Assembly: GCF_016862515.1 (NCBI RefSeq)
Contig: NZ_BONC01000046.1
Span: forward strand, 1-62,004
Reading direction: 5' to 3'
DNA length: 62,004 bases
Source of the DNA: Asanoa iriomotensis
GTDB taxonomy: Bacteria; Actinomycetota; Actinomycetes; Mycobacteriales; Micromonosporaceae
The position numbers and the translations under genes are program-made. Positions 27,309-35,505 of this stretch are shown piece by piece. Every line of letters begins with the position of its first letter. Within the stretch, counting starts at the first letter, position 1. Below the pieces are notes generated by a model that was not told where the DNA came from, did no database searches, and saw only the letters and a program-made list of their open reading frames with translations.

Positions 27309-28457
27309 TCAGAAGGCGGCGACGCCGGTGAGCGCCCGCCCGATGAGTAGTTGCTGTATCTCGCTCGTGCCCTCGTAGAGCGTGGTTACCCGGGCGTCGC
27401 GCAGGTATTTGCCGACCGGGTATTCGTCGATGTAGCCGTAGCCGCCGAACACCTGCAGCGCACGGTCGGCGGCGCGGACCGCGGCCTCGCTGGCGAACAG
27501 CTTGGCCATCGACGCCTCGGTGCCGAACGGCTGGCCGCGGTCAATCAGGTCGGCGACCCGCCAGACGAGTAGTCGCGCCGCCGCGGTGTCGACGGCGATC
27601 TGCGCAAGATGGCGCTGGACCAGTTGGTGGCCGGCGATCGGCTTGCCGAACTGGGTGCGCTCGCCCGCGTAGCGCACCGCGGCGTCGAGGCAGGCCTGTG
27701 CCAGCCCGACGCAGCCGGCGGCGAGCGACATCCGGCCCTTGTCGAGCGTACCCATGGCGATCTTGAAGCCCTGGCCCTCGGCACCGACCCGCGCGGCGTC
27801 GCTGACGCGTACACCCTCGAAGGTCAGCTCTGCCGTTGCCTGACCGCGGAGGCCGAGCTTGCCACGGACCTCGCGGCGGGTCAGGCCCGGCGTGTCGGTC
27901 TCGACCAGGAACGCGGTGACGCCGCGCGGGCCCGGACCGCCCGTGCGCGCGAAGACGAGCGCGACGTCGGCCCAGGTGCCGTTGGTGATGAACAGCTTGG
28001 AGCCGGTGAGCAGCCAGTCGTCGCCGTCGCGGAGCGCGCGGGTCTCGAGATTGGCCGCGTCGGAGCCGGTGCCGGGCTCGGTCAGCGCGAAACAGCCGAG
28101 CGCGGTGCCGGCGCAGAGCCGGGGTAGCCAGGACGAACGCTGGTTGTCGGATCCGTGTGCTGCGATGGTCTTCGCCACGAGACCCAGCGAGACCGAGACG
28201 ATGCCCCGCACCGACGAGTCGCCCCGACCGAGCTCCTCGAGCACAAGGCAGTAGGTGAGATGGTCGCCGCCCGAGCCGCCCAGCTCCTCGGGGATCGTCA
28301 GCCCGAGGAAGCCCAGGTCACCGAGGCGTTTGACGATCGTGCGGTCGACCGCCTCGCGCCTGTCCCACTCCGCGGCGTGGGGCGTGACCTCGCGGGCGAC
28401 GAACTCGGCGGCGAGCGCACGGCTCGCCTCGTGCTCGGGTGACAAGTTGAGGTCCAC
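27309..28457 (-). CDS. Acyl-CoA dehydrogenase
   Basis: A 382-residue acyl-CoA dehydrogenase. Landmarks are ALTEPGTGSDAANLETRAL, WLLTGSKLFITNGTW, VFGGYGYIDEYPVGKYLRDARV and TLYEGTSEIQQLLIGRAL, where the Glu of YEGT is the likely base. It begins at a GTG (28457) and probably has a leaderless transcript: a -10-like TAGTTT ends 6 bases before the start codon. It diverges from a TetR gene and the control region carries a palindrome, so control by that regulator is likely. Thiolase and SDR genes follow on the same strand. Confidence 0.92.
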   Translation of the reverse strand: MDLNLSPEHEASRALAAEFVAREVTPHAAEWDRREAVDRTIVKRLGDLGFLGLTIPEELGGSGGDHLTYCLVLEELGRGDSSVRGIVSVSLGLVAKTIAAHGSDNQRSSWLPRLCAGTALGCFALTEPGTGSDAANLETRALRDGDDWLLTGSKLFITNGTWADVALVFARTGGPGPRGVTAFLVETDTPGLTRREVRGKLGLRGQATAELTFEGVRVSDAARVGAEGQGFKIAMGTLDKGRMSLAAGCVGLAQACLDAAVRYAGERTQFGKPIAGHQLVQRHLAQIAVDTAAARLLVWRVADLIDRGQPFGTEASMAKLFASEAAVRAADRALQVFGGYGYIDEYPVGKYLRDARVTTLYEGTSEIQQLLIGRALTGVAAF

Positions 28458-28463
28458 GCGAAT

Positions 28464-28493
28464 AAACTAACGGTGGTAGTTTTAGTCTGTCCA
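28464..28493. promoter_or_regulatory. TetR operator candidate overlapping divergent -10 elements
   Basis: AAACTA (28464-28469) and TAGTTT (28477-28482) form a perfect 6-base inverted repeat with a 7-base centre. On the minus strand TAGTTT is a -10 element with TGGACA (28493-28488) 18 bases upstream, and the ACAD GTG follows 6 bases later. On the plus strand the second TAGTTT could serve as -10 for the TetR gene. A repressor bound here would cover both promoters. Confidence 0.65.
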
Positions 28494-28538
28494 GACCGGC
28501 ACGGCGAGTTGTGCATAACCCGGAGAGGAGTTGCCACG

Positions 28539-29222
28539 ATGCCCCGACCGCGTCAGGCGCTGCTCACCCGGCAGCGCATCATCGACACCGCGGCCGAGCT
28601 GATCGACACCGAAGGGCTCGACGCGGTGTCCACCCGACGGCTGGCGGCGCAGCTCGGGGTCCGCGGCCCGTCGCTCTATAACCACTTCCCCAACAAGGAC
28701 GCGATCCTCGACGCGGTCGCCGACGAGATCACCGCCGACGTCGACATCGGCTGCTTCGCCACCCACGAGTGGCCCGACGCCCTGCGCGTCTGGGGGCGGT
28801 CCTACCGGGCGGCCCTGGCGGCGCACCCGCACATCGTCCCGCACCTAGCCCGCGGGCCAGGGCGGCGGCCGCGCGCCCTGGCCATGGCGGACGCGGTTTA
28901 CGGCGGCCTCGTCCGGGCCGGTTGGCCACCGGCGCGGGCGACACACATCGGCGCGCTCATGCGCTACCTGGTGGCCGGCTCGGCGCTGGGCTCGTTCGCC
29001 CGCGGTTTCGCGTCCGACCCGGCGATCTACATCTCGTCGGACTACCCGCACCTCGGGCAGGCCCACCGGTTGGCGGCACACCAGCACGAGGTCGACGAGG
29101 GCGCGTTCGAGCTTGGGCTCGAAGCGGTCATCAGGGGCCTCCAGATCACGTATGAAGAGGTGGTCGGTGGCGCGCACCACCGGCCACACGGCACCGAAAG
29201 CTCCGCACCCACCCGGAGGTAA
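28539..29222 (+). CDS. TetR/AcrR-family transcription regulator
   Basis: A 227-residue regulator. The DNA-binding domain spans about residues 8-55 (RQRIIDTAAELIDTEGLDAVSTRRLAAQLGVRGPSLYNHFPNKDAI, read as the three-helix HTH). The ligand domain is typical of TetR_C proteins with a hydrophobic pocket; the ligand is unknown but is probably an acyl-CoA or aldehyde, given its neighbours. The ATG at 28539 has GGAGAGGAG upstream. It diverges from the ACAD-thiolase-SDR genes and precedes an aldehyde dehydrogenase and an alcohol dehydrogenase on its own strand, with a 4-base gap. Confidence 0.88.
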   Translation: MPRPRQALLTRQRIIDTAAELIDTEGLDAVSTRRLAAQLGVRGPSLYNHFPNKDAILDAVADEITADVDIGCFATHEWPDALRVWGRSYRAALAAHPHIVPHLARGPGRRPRALAMADAVYGGLVRAGWPPARATHIGALMRYLVAGSALGSFARGFASDPAIYISSDYPHLGQAHRLAAHQHEVDEGAFELGLEAVIRGLQITYEEVVGGAHHRPHGTESSAPTRR

Positions 29223-29226
29223 CGCG

Positions 29227-30678
29227 ATGGACCAGACCGACGCCGGCCGCGCAGCGGCGCGGGTGGCGGACCGCGACCGGCTCTACGTCGACGGCGAGTG
29301 GGTCGCCCCGCTCGACGCGCTACCGATGCCCGTGCAGGATCCGGCGACCGAGGAGGTCGTCGCCCAGGTGCCTGCTGCCGGCAGCGCCGACGTCGACCGC
29401 GCGGTAGCGGCGGCAAAAGCGGCGTTCGACTCCTGGGCCGGTCTGTCCCCGGGCGCCCGCGCCGATCACCTCGACCGGCTGCACGCCGCGCTGAGTGCGC
29501 GGGCCGAGCAGGTCGCCGCGACGATCGCGATCGAGGTCGGCACGCCGATCAAGGTCGCCCAACGGGTGCAGACCGGCCTGCCGCTGACGGTGCTCGCCGG
29601 CTACGCGGCCCGGGCGCGGGACGGGTTCGATCCGGAGACGATCCGAAACTCGCTTGTCGTACGCGAACCCGCCGGTGTCGTCGGCGCGATCACGCCGTGG
29701 AACTATCCGATGCACCAGGTGGTGGCCAAGGTCGGCGCGGCGCTGGCGGCCGGCTGCACGGTGGTGCTCAAGCCCGCCGAACTGACGCCGCTCACCGCCT
29801 TCCTGCTGTTCGACGCGATCGACGAGGCAGGCCTGCCGCACGGCGTGGTCAACCTGGTCACCGGCTCCGGCCCGGTCGCCGGTGCGGCGCTGGCCGCGCA
29901 TGCCGACGTCGACGTCGTCTCGTTCACCGGCTCCGCGGCGACCGGTGCGGCGATCAGCCGCCTGGCCGCCGACCGGATCGCGCGGGTGACGCTCGAGCTG
30001 GGCGGCAAGTCCGCCAACGTGATCCTGCCCGACGCCGACCTGGCCAAGGCGGTCAAGGTCGGGGTCGGCAACGCGTTCCTCAACGCCGGGCAGACCTGCA
30101 CCGCGTGGACCCGGATGCTGGTGCACCGCGCGGCCTACGAGGAGGCGGTCGAGCTCGCGGCGAAAGCGTCCGCCGGCTATGTGACCGGCGACCCGTTCGA
30201 CCCCGTGACCCGGCTCGGCCCGCTGGTCTCGGAACGCCAGCGCGACCGGGTGCGCACCTACGTCGACAAGGGCCTGGCCGACGGCGCCCGGCTGGTGTCC
30301 GGCGGTCCCGACGCGCCGGTCCCGGCCCGCGGGTGGTTCGTCGCTCCGACGGTGTTCGCAGACGTCGACCCCGATGACACGATCGCCCAGGAGGAGATCT
30401 TCGGGCCGGTCCTGTCGATCATCCCGTTCTCCGACGACGACCACGCGGTCGAGATCGCCAACAACTCACGATATGGCCTGGCCGGGGCGGTCTGGTCCGC
30501 CGACGAGGACCGCGCGATGGCGGTGGCTCGCCGGATGCGCACGGGCGCGGTCGACATCAACGGCGGGGCGTTCAACCCGTTCGCGCCGTTCGGCGGCTAC
30601 AAGCAGTCGGGCGTCGGCCGTGAGCTCGGCGAACACGGCTTGGCGGAGTTCCTCGAAACCAAGACGATCCAGCGATGA
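29227..30678 (+). CDS. Aldehyde dehydrogenase
   Basis: A 483-residue NAD(P)-dependent aldehyde dehydrogenase. The catalytic Cys is Cys291 in [11 protein letters not shown] and the general base is Glu257 in [10 protein letters not shown]; the cofactor part shows [10 protein letters not shown] and [13 protein letters not shown]. The C-terminal part ends [13 protein letters not shown]. The start ATG at 29227 has GGAGGTAA upstream and gives a normal length. It overlaps the following alcohol dehydrogenase by 4 bases, so the two enzymes probably act in sequence, alcohol to aldehyde to acid. The physiological substrate is not shown. Confidence 0.93.
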   Translation: MDQTDAGRAAARVADRDRLYVDGEWVAPLDALPMPVQDPATEEVVAQVPAAGSADVDRAVAAAKAAFDSWAGLSPGARADHLDRLHAALSARAEQVAATIAIEVGTPIKVAQRVQTGLPLTVLAGYAARARDGFDPETIRNSLVVREPAGVVGAITPWNYPMHQVVAKVGAALAAGCTVVLKPAELTPLTAFLLFDAIDEAGLPHGVVNLVTGSGPVAGAALAAHADVDVVSFTGSAATGAAISRLAADRIARVTLELGGKSANVILPDADLAKAVKVGVGNAFLNAGQTCTAWTRMLVHRAAYEEAVELAAKASAGYVTGDPFDPVTRLGPLVSERQRDRVRTYVDKGLADGARLVSGGPDAPVPARGWFVAPTVFADVDPDDTIAQEEIFGPVLSIIPFSDDDHAVEIANNSRYGLAGAVWSADEDRAMAVARRMRTGAVDINGGAFNPFAPFGGYKQSGVGRELGEHGLAEFLETKTIQR

Positions 30679-31757
30679 AGGCACTGATCGTTTCGGCGGC
30701 GGGCGAGCAGCCGCGGATAGCCGACGTGGTGCTGCCGCCGGTTGGTCCCGGCGAGGTGCGGGTCCGGATCCGCGCGGCCGGGGTGTGCCACTCCGACCTG
30801 TCGATGGTCAACGGCACGCTGGCGCCGTCCTACCCGCTGGTGCTCGGCCACGAGGCGGCCGGTGTCGTGATCGAGGTGGGTCCCGAGGGCGCCGGCGGTC
30901 CGGTGGCGGTCGGCGACCACGTGGTGCTCAACTGGGCACCGCCGTGCCGGGAGTGCTGGCACTGCACGCACGGCGAGCCGTGGCTGTGCGCCGAGGGCGG
31001 CCGCCCGTCGGTGCCGCGAGGCCATCTGGCCACCGGCGAGGCGACGCACGTGACGTTGGGGCTGGGCGCCCTCGCGGAGGAGGTCGTGGTGCCGAGCCAC
31101 GCCGTGGTGCCGGTTCCGGCCGACATACCCGCCGACGTGGCGGCGTTGCTCGGCTGCGCGGTGCTGACGGCGACGGGCGCGGTCAACCGGACGGCCGAGG
31201 TGCGCGCGGGCCAGTCGGTGGTCGTCATCGGCCTCGGCGGTGTCGGCCTAGCCGCGCTGATCGCGGCGCGCTCCGCCGGCGCCGACCCGGTCATCGGCGT
31301 CGACCTGAACGAGGCGAAACGCGACCTGGCCGTCGCCGCGGGCGCCACCCATTTCCTGGTCTCGGACGACACGACCGCGAAGGGGGTACGCGCCCTGACC
31401 GGCGGTCGCGGCGCCGACCACGCGATCGAGTGCGCCGGCCGCGCCGTGACCATCGGGACGGCCTGGCGCGCGACCCGCCGCGGCGGCCAGGTCACGGTGG
31501 TCGGCATGGGCGCCAGGAATGACATGGTCAGCCTGAGCGCGCTCGACATCTTCCATTCGGCCCGCACCCTGCGGTCGTCGGTCTACGGCTCGTCGGACCC
31601 GGACCGGGACCTACCGGCCCTGGCCGCCGCGGTCCACGACGGCACGGTCGACCTGACGCCGCTGATCACGGACCGCATCTCCCTGGAGGCGGCGCCTGAT
31701 GCTTTCGACCGCATGTCCCGCGGCCTCGGCGCCCGCTCCGTGGTCCTCTTCGACTGA
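30675..31757 (+). CDS. Zinc-dependent alcohol dehydrogenase (MDR family)
   Basis: A 360-residue medium-chain dehydrogenase. Catalytic zinc ligands Cys38 (GVCHSDLS) and His59-Glu60 (LGHEAAGV) are present, and the structural zinc lobe has Cys91, Cys94, Cys97 and Cys105 (PPCRECWHCTHGEPWLC). The cofactor motif is VVIGLGGVGLAALIAA. It resembles class III-like and mycothiol- or NDMA-dependent alcohol dehydrogenases; I cannot choose between them. It overlaps the aldehyde dehydrogenase by 4 bases (ATGA). Acting together they would take a primary alcohol to a carboxylic acid. Confidence 0.93.
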   Translation: MKALIVSAAGEQPRIADVVLPPVGPGEVRVRIRAAGVCHSDLSMVNGTLAPSYPLVLGHEAAGVVIEVGPEGAGGPVAVGDHVVLNWAPPCRECWHCTHGEPWLCAEGGRPSVPRGHLATGEATHVTLGLGALAEEVVVPSHAVVPVPADIPADVAALLGCAVLTATGAVNRTAEVRAGQSVVVIGLGGVGLAALIAARSAGADPVIGVDLNEAKRDLAVAAGATHFLVSDDTTAKGVRALTGGRGADHAIECAGRAVTIGTAWRATRRGGQVTVVGMGARNDMVSLSALDIFHSARTLRSSVYGSSDPDRDLPALAAAVHDGTVDLTPLITDRISLEAAPDAFDRMSRGLGARSVVLFD

Positions 31758-32086
31758 GCTGAAGGCCGGACGGGAAGTCAACGCGCCAGCGCCTGAGGCT
31801 CGCAGTCGGCGACGTCAGACCAGGCCCAGGCGTGGTGCCTGCGGCTGGGAGCGCCGCCAACGCGCCGCCACCCCGGGCGGTTTCGTCAAGCGGGTGGGCC
31901 TCGACCACGCGCGCGGTCGGGGGGACAACAGCGGGAGCCGCCGCGGCGCGCTACCCACCGTTGTCGGGATACAGCCGGTGGCGTGGCGGCAGCGGAAGTC
32001 GGCCAGCCCGGCGCTGCTGTAAGTGATTACGGCGGGCGCTTCCTTTCGCCGGGCGAGGGCTCGTTGCGCGCCGCCGACGCGTCGGC
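31758..32086. other. Gene-free convergent gap with a 14-base palindrome
   Basis: The gap separates the alcohol dehydrogenase gene from the convergent GtrA gene. I see no gene. A perfect palindrome, GCCGACGCGTCGGC at 32073-32086, abuts the GtrA stop codon and may help transcription end. Confidence 0.45.
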
Positions 32087-32668
32087 CTAAGCGACTCTGC
32101 GGTCCGGCACGTCGGCCGGAGGCTCGACCACGCGCGAGCGGACCGCTGCTGCTCGGTTTCGCCGTGAGAGCTTGGATGAGCGCGCGTCGGCCTGCGGGAA
32201 GACCCACTTGCGGTAGGCCCAGAGGCGGAACACCATGGCCAGCAGCGTGCCGATGATCATGCCCCAGACGAAGTCGGAGATCTCCTGGGCCGTGCGGGAG
32301 ACGTGCGGGGTCTGGAGGGCGAAGGCGTAGCGGGCCAGGTAGAGCGGCGCCGAGTTCAAGGCGATGCCGATGCCGTTGATGACGATGTAGAGCGCCAGCT
32401 CATGATGGGCCCGGCGGCCACCGCGGGTGCGGAAGGTCCACTCGCGGTTGAGGGCGTACGAGACGAACGCCGCGATGATGGTGGCCAGCGTCAGGGCCGT
32501 GACCGGCTTGGACGGGAAGACCGTTACCTTGAGCCCGTAGTTGATCACCGCGGTCAGGATCCAGCAGAAGCCGCCTACCGCGAGGAACTTGACTGCCTCG
32601 CGGCGCCGGAACAGGTGCTTGCGCAGCGGTGGCGGCAGCGTCCGCAGCAGTCGGCCGGTCAATCGCAC
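32087..32668 (-). CDS. GtrA-family membrane protein
   Basis: A 193-residue protein with four membrane segments and the GtrA opening EAVKFLAVGGFCWILTAVINYGL, then ATIIAAFVSYALNREWTFR and DFVWGMIIGTLLAMVFRLWAYRKWVFP. GtrA proteins are thought to flip lipid-linked sugars, or assist a glycosyltransferase in cell-surface decoration. The C-terminal 40 residues are basic and soluble. No glycosyltransferase gene is adjacent. Start ATG at 32668. It is a single gene; the 409-base gap after 32668 is described separately. Confidence 0.88.
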   Translation of the reverse strand: MRLTGRLLRTLPPPLRKHLFRRREAVKFLAVGGFCWILTAVINYGLKVTVFPSKPVTALTLATIIAAFVSYALNREWTFRTRGGRRAHHELALYIVINGIGIALNSAPLYLARYAFALQTPHVSRTAQEISDFVWGMIIGTLLAMVFRLWAYRKWVFPQADARSSKLSRRNRAAAVRSRVVEPPADVPDRRVA

Positions 32669-32761
32669 CGGCGCACTCTAGCGGCTTGGTCTGGGTTTCG
32701 CCTGAATGCGGCCGGCGTGGTGCGCCGCCAACGCGGGACTGCGGATTCCGTCCGTGACCGC

Positions 32762-33000
32762 CACGCGCCGCGAGCCCTCACGCGCCGCGAACCGCCACAC
32801 GCCACGACCCCCTACTCGCCGCGAACCACCATGCATCGCGAACGGCCTGGAATCGCGAACCGTCACGCGCCACCAACCGCCACGCGCCACGAACCCGCAC
32901 GCGCCGCGAACCCGCACGCATCGCGAAACCGCCACGCGCCACGAACCCGCACGCGCCGCGAACCGCCACGGAACGCGAACCGCCACGCACCGCGCCGGGA
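32762..33000. repeat. Degenerate tandem array of about fourteen 17-base units
   Basis: The consensus unit is CACGCGCCGCGAACCGC. About fourteen units run from 32762 to 33000, with 17-base spacing apart from one 18-base unit, and each differs from the consensus at a few positions. 17 is not a multiple of three, and no start signal or protein family fits the frames through it. It lies in the 32669-33077 gap, which holds no gene I can support. Confidence 0.85.
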
Positions 33001-33077
33001 TCCCCGTCACCACCGCCTCCACTACGGGGGCACGCCGGCACGGGAATCCTGAGGCCGCGCCCACCGAGCTCGAACCG

Positions 33078-33683
33078 CTAGCCCGCGGCCGTAAGCAACG
33101 CCGTGATCGTGCGGGTCATCACCGTCTCGGCCTCCGTGGCCGACAGGGAGAGTCCGTCGCGGAGCATTGACCAGGCCGGCCACATCGAGGCCGCCATGAC
33201 CGCGTTGCGTAGGGTCTGGCCGTCCGGGCCCGCGAACTCCTCGGCGAACAACACGTCCACCTCCTCGCGCAGCCAGGCGACGTGTTTCTGGCGGTTGCGG
33301 CGTAGTTGCGGCGAGAACGGCTCTCGCATCGCCGCCGCCCGGGCCGGGGCCGCGATCAGTTGCAGCAGGCGCGCACGCTGGTGGCAATAGGCCGCGATCC
33401 GATCGGCCCGCGGCAAATCCGGGGGTACGGGCTTGAAAGCCGCGTCGTACGTCTCCAGCACCCGCGCGCCCGACGCCTCGAACAGGGTCTCCATGTCCTT
33501 GAAGTTCGTCCACAGTGCCCGCAGCGACACCCCGGCCCGCTCCGCGATCCGCTCCCCCGTCGGGCGCAGGTCGCCCTCGCCGATCAAGGCCAGGTGCGCG
33601 TCCACGATCGCCGCCCGCGTGCGTTCCGCCCGTGCCGTTCGACCGTCCACCCGCTCCGCGGGCTCGCCCGGCGCCGCCGTCAT
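33078..33683 (-). CDS. TetR-family transcription regulator
   Basis: A 201-residue regulator with the TetR HTH at about residues 20-65 (RAAIVDAHLALIGEGDLRPTGERIAERAGVSLRALWTNFKDME, read as one domain). The C-terminal ligand domain is helical; the ligand is unknown. The ATG at 33683 overlaps the stop of an SDR gene by 4 bases, so it is the last gene of a four-gene operon with two acyl-CoA dehydrogenases and the SDR and probably controls that operon. A candidate operator lies at the operon start (36721-36737). Confidence 0.88.
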   Translation of the reverse strand: MTAAPGEPAERVDGRTARAERTRAAIVDAHLALIGEGDLRPTGERIAERAGVSLRALWTNFKDMETLFEASGARVLETYDAAFKPVPPDLPRADRIAAYCHQRARLLQLIAAPARAAAMREPFSPQLRRNRQKHVAWLREEVDVLFAEEFAGPDGQTLRNAVMAASMWPAWSMLRDGLSLSATEAETVMTRTITALLTAAG

Positions 33684-34432
33684 GCGCCACGTCCCGTCAG
33701 CGTGACCCCGCCGTCGATCACCAGCGTCTGGCCCGTGATCCAGGCCGCCTCGTCCGACGCCAGGAAGGCCACCGCCCCCGCGACGTCGTCGGGGATGCCG
33801 AGCCGCCCGAGCGGATACGCCGCCGCGACAGAAGACTCTCGGCCCTCGTACAGCAGCGTCGCGAACTTGGTCTTCACCACCGCCGGCGCCACCGCGTTGA
33901 CCCTTACCTGCGGCGCCATCTCCACCGCCAGGCAGCGCGTCAGGTGCTCCAGCGCCGCCTTCGTCACCCCGTAGAACGAGATACCGGGCGGCGGCACCCG
34001 GCCGCCCACCGACGACACGTTGACCACCACACCCGGCCGAGGCGGGCCCGCGAACGCGGCCTGCACCCACCCGAGCGCCGACAGCAGGTTCACTTCGAAG
34101 ATCTTCCGCGCGGCACCCAGATCCAACTCCAGCAGCGGGCCGAACACCGGGTTGATGCCCGTGTTGTTGACCAGGATGTCGACCGGGCCGAAAGCCTCGA
34201 CCACCGCCGAGACCGCGTCGGAACGATGCACCGGGTCGTCGGACCGGCCGGCCACGCCCAGCGCCACCGCCGGGCCGCCCAACGAAGCAACAGCCAAGGC
34301 CAGCGGCTCCGGTTTGCGCGCCGTCACGCAGACCTTGGCGCCCGCGGCCGCCAGGCGGGCCGCGACCGCCAGGCCGATGCCCCGGCTCGCGCCGGTGACC
34401 AGCGCGACCTTGCCCGACAGGGATGCCGTCAC
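33680..34432 (-). CDS. Short-chain dehydrogenase/reductase
   Basis: A 250-residue classical SDR. Cofactor motif TGASRGIGLAVAARL, NNTG in ILVNNTGINPVF, catalytic region VNVSSVGGRVPPPGISFYGVTKAALEHL with Ser, Tyr and Lys, and the C-terminal GQTLVIDGGVTL. It probably oxidises a 3-hydroxyacyl-CoA or a ring alcohol made by the preceding steps. I use the GTG at 34432, which overlaps the stop of the upstream dehydrogenase by 4 bases; a longer frame to 35119 runs through that gene in another frame. The NNAG motif has Thr instead of Ala, a common variant. Confidence 0.9.
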   Translation of the reverse strand: MTASLSGKVALVTGASRGIGLAVAARLAAAGAKVCVTARKPEPLALAVASLGGPAVALGVAGRSDDPVHRSDAVSAVVEAFGPVDILVNNTGINPVFGPLLELDLGAARKIFEVNLLSALGWVQAAFAGPPRPGVVVNVSSVGGRVPPPGISFYGVTKAALEHLTRCLAVEMAPQVRVNAVAPAVVKTKFATLLYEGRESSVAAAYPLGRLGIPDDVAGAVAFLASDEAAWITGQTLVIDGGVTLTGRGA

Positions 34433-35505
34433 GACGCCTCCAACGGCAGGTCGACGAGGGTGGCCAGGCGGGCCCGGTGCCGGTCCGGTGAACCGTACGC
34501 CACCGAAGTGGCCTTGGCCCGCTTGAGGTACAGGTGCGCCGGGTGCTCCCACGTGAAGCCGATCCCGCCGTGCATCTGGACGCACTCCTCGGCCGCCCGC
34601 ACCGCCACCTCCGACCCCACGATCTTGGCCAGCGACGCCGCCACCGACGCGTCGTCTCCGCCCGACGCGAGGTCCGCCACGGCGTACGCGACCACCGAAC
34701 GGGCCTGGGTCAGCTCCACCCACAGGTCCGCGAGCCGGTGCTTGAGCGCCTGGAACGAACCGACCGGCCGCCCGAACTGAAGCCGCGACCGCAGATGAGC
34801 CACCGTCGTGTCGAGGCACCACGACGCGAGACCGACCTGCTCCGCGGCCATCAGCGTCGCCGCGACCCGCAGCGCGCACGGCACCGCCGAAAGCGAGGCG
34901 ACCAGCCGGGCCGGCGCGGCGGTGAACTCCAGGTCGCACAACGGCCGGGTCTCGTCCAAGGACATCACTCGGGTACGCCGTGCCGCCGCACCGTCGACGG
35001 CGTAGAGACCGTCCTCGCACGGCACCAGCAGCAGCCCGGCGCCCAAGGCGTCGGCGACGCCGCGCACCGTCCCGTTGACGACTCCAGCAGAGACGGGCAG
35101 CAGCCGGGGCGCCGACCACAACCCGTACGGAACGGCCAGCGCCGCGGTCAGCTCGCCCGATGCCAGCCGCCCCAACAGCGACGGCTCCTCACCGAGGCCG
35201 AGTGCCGTCGTCGCGACCACCGCGCTCGAGAGATACGGCACCGGCGCGACGGCCCGGCCCAGCTCCTCGACCACCACGGCCGCCGCCCGCCATTGCGCAC
35301 CCGAACCGCCCTGCGCCTCGGGCACGAGCAGCCCGGCCAGCCCCATCCCGGTGGCCACGGTCCGCCACAGCTTCGGGTCGAACGCGTCGCCACCGCCGGA
35401 CACGAACGCCAGCACCGACTGCCACGGGCATTCGGCCGAGAGCATCTCGCGTACGCCGGAGCGAAGTTCCCGCTCGTCCGCGGACTCCAGCAGCTCGTCG
35501 CTCAT
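34429..35505 (-). CDS. Acyl-CoA dehydrogenase family protein (probable partner subunit)
   Basis: A 358-residue acyl-CoA dehydrogenase homologue, shorter and more divergent than its neighbour. The N-terminal part is weakly conserved; the C-terminal part has VQMHGGIGFTWEHPAHLYLKRAKA, typical of subunits such as FadE28. It lacks the usual E-G-T or E-G-G-T block near the end, so it may lack its own catalytic base. Together with the upstream ACAD (4-base overlap) it fits the heteromeric FadE pairs of steroid side-chain and branched acyl degradation in actinobacteria. This pairing is inference. Start ATG 35505. Confidence 0.85.
   Translation of the reverse strand: MSDELLESADERELRSGVREMLSAECPWQSVLAFVSGGGDAFDPKLWRTVATGMGLAGLLVPEAQGGSGAQWRAAAVVVEELGRAVAPVPYLSSAVVATTALGLGEEPSLLGRLASGELTAALAVPYGLWSAPRLLPVSAGVVNGTVRGVADALGAGLLLVPCEDGLYAVDGAAARRTRVMSLDETRPLCDLEFTAAPARLVASLSAVPCALRVAATLMAAEQVGLASWCLDTTVAHLRSRLQFGRPVGSFQALKHRLADLWVELTQARSVVAYAVADLASGGDDASVAASLAKIVGSEVAVRAAEECVQMHGGIGFTWEHPAHLYLKRAKATSVAYGSPDRHRARLATLVDLPLEAS

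Noticed and set aside
32669-33077. Possible coding region across the 17-base array
   Set aside because: Repeat length is not a multiple of three, no start signals are present, and translated frames have no known pattern.
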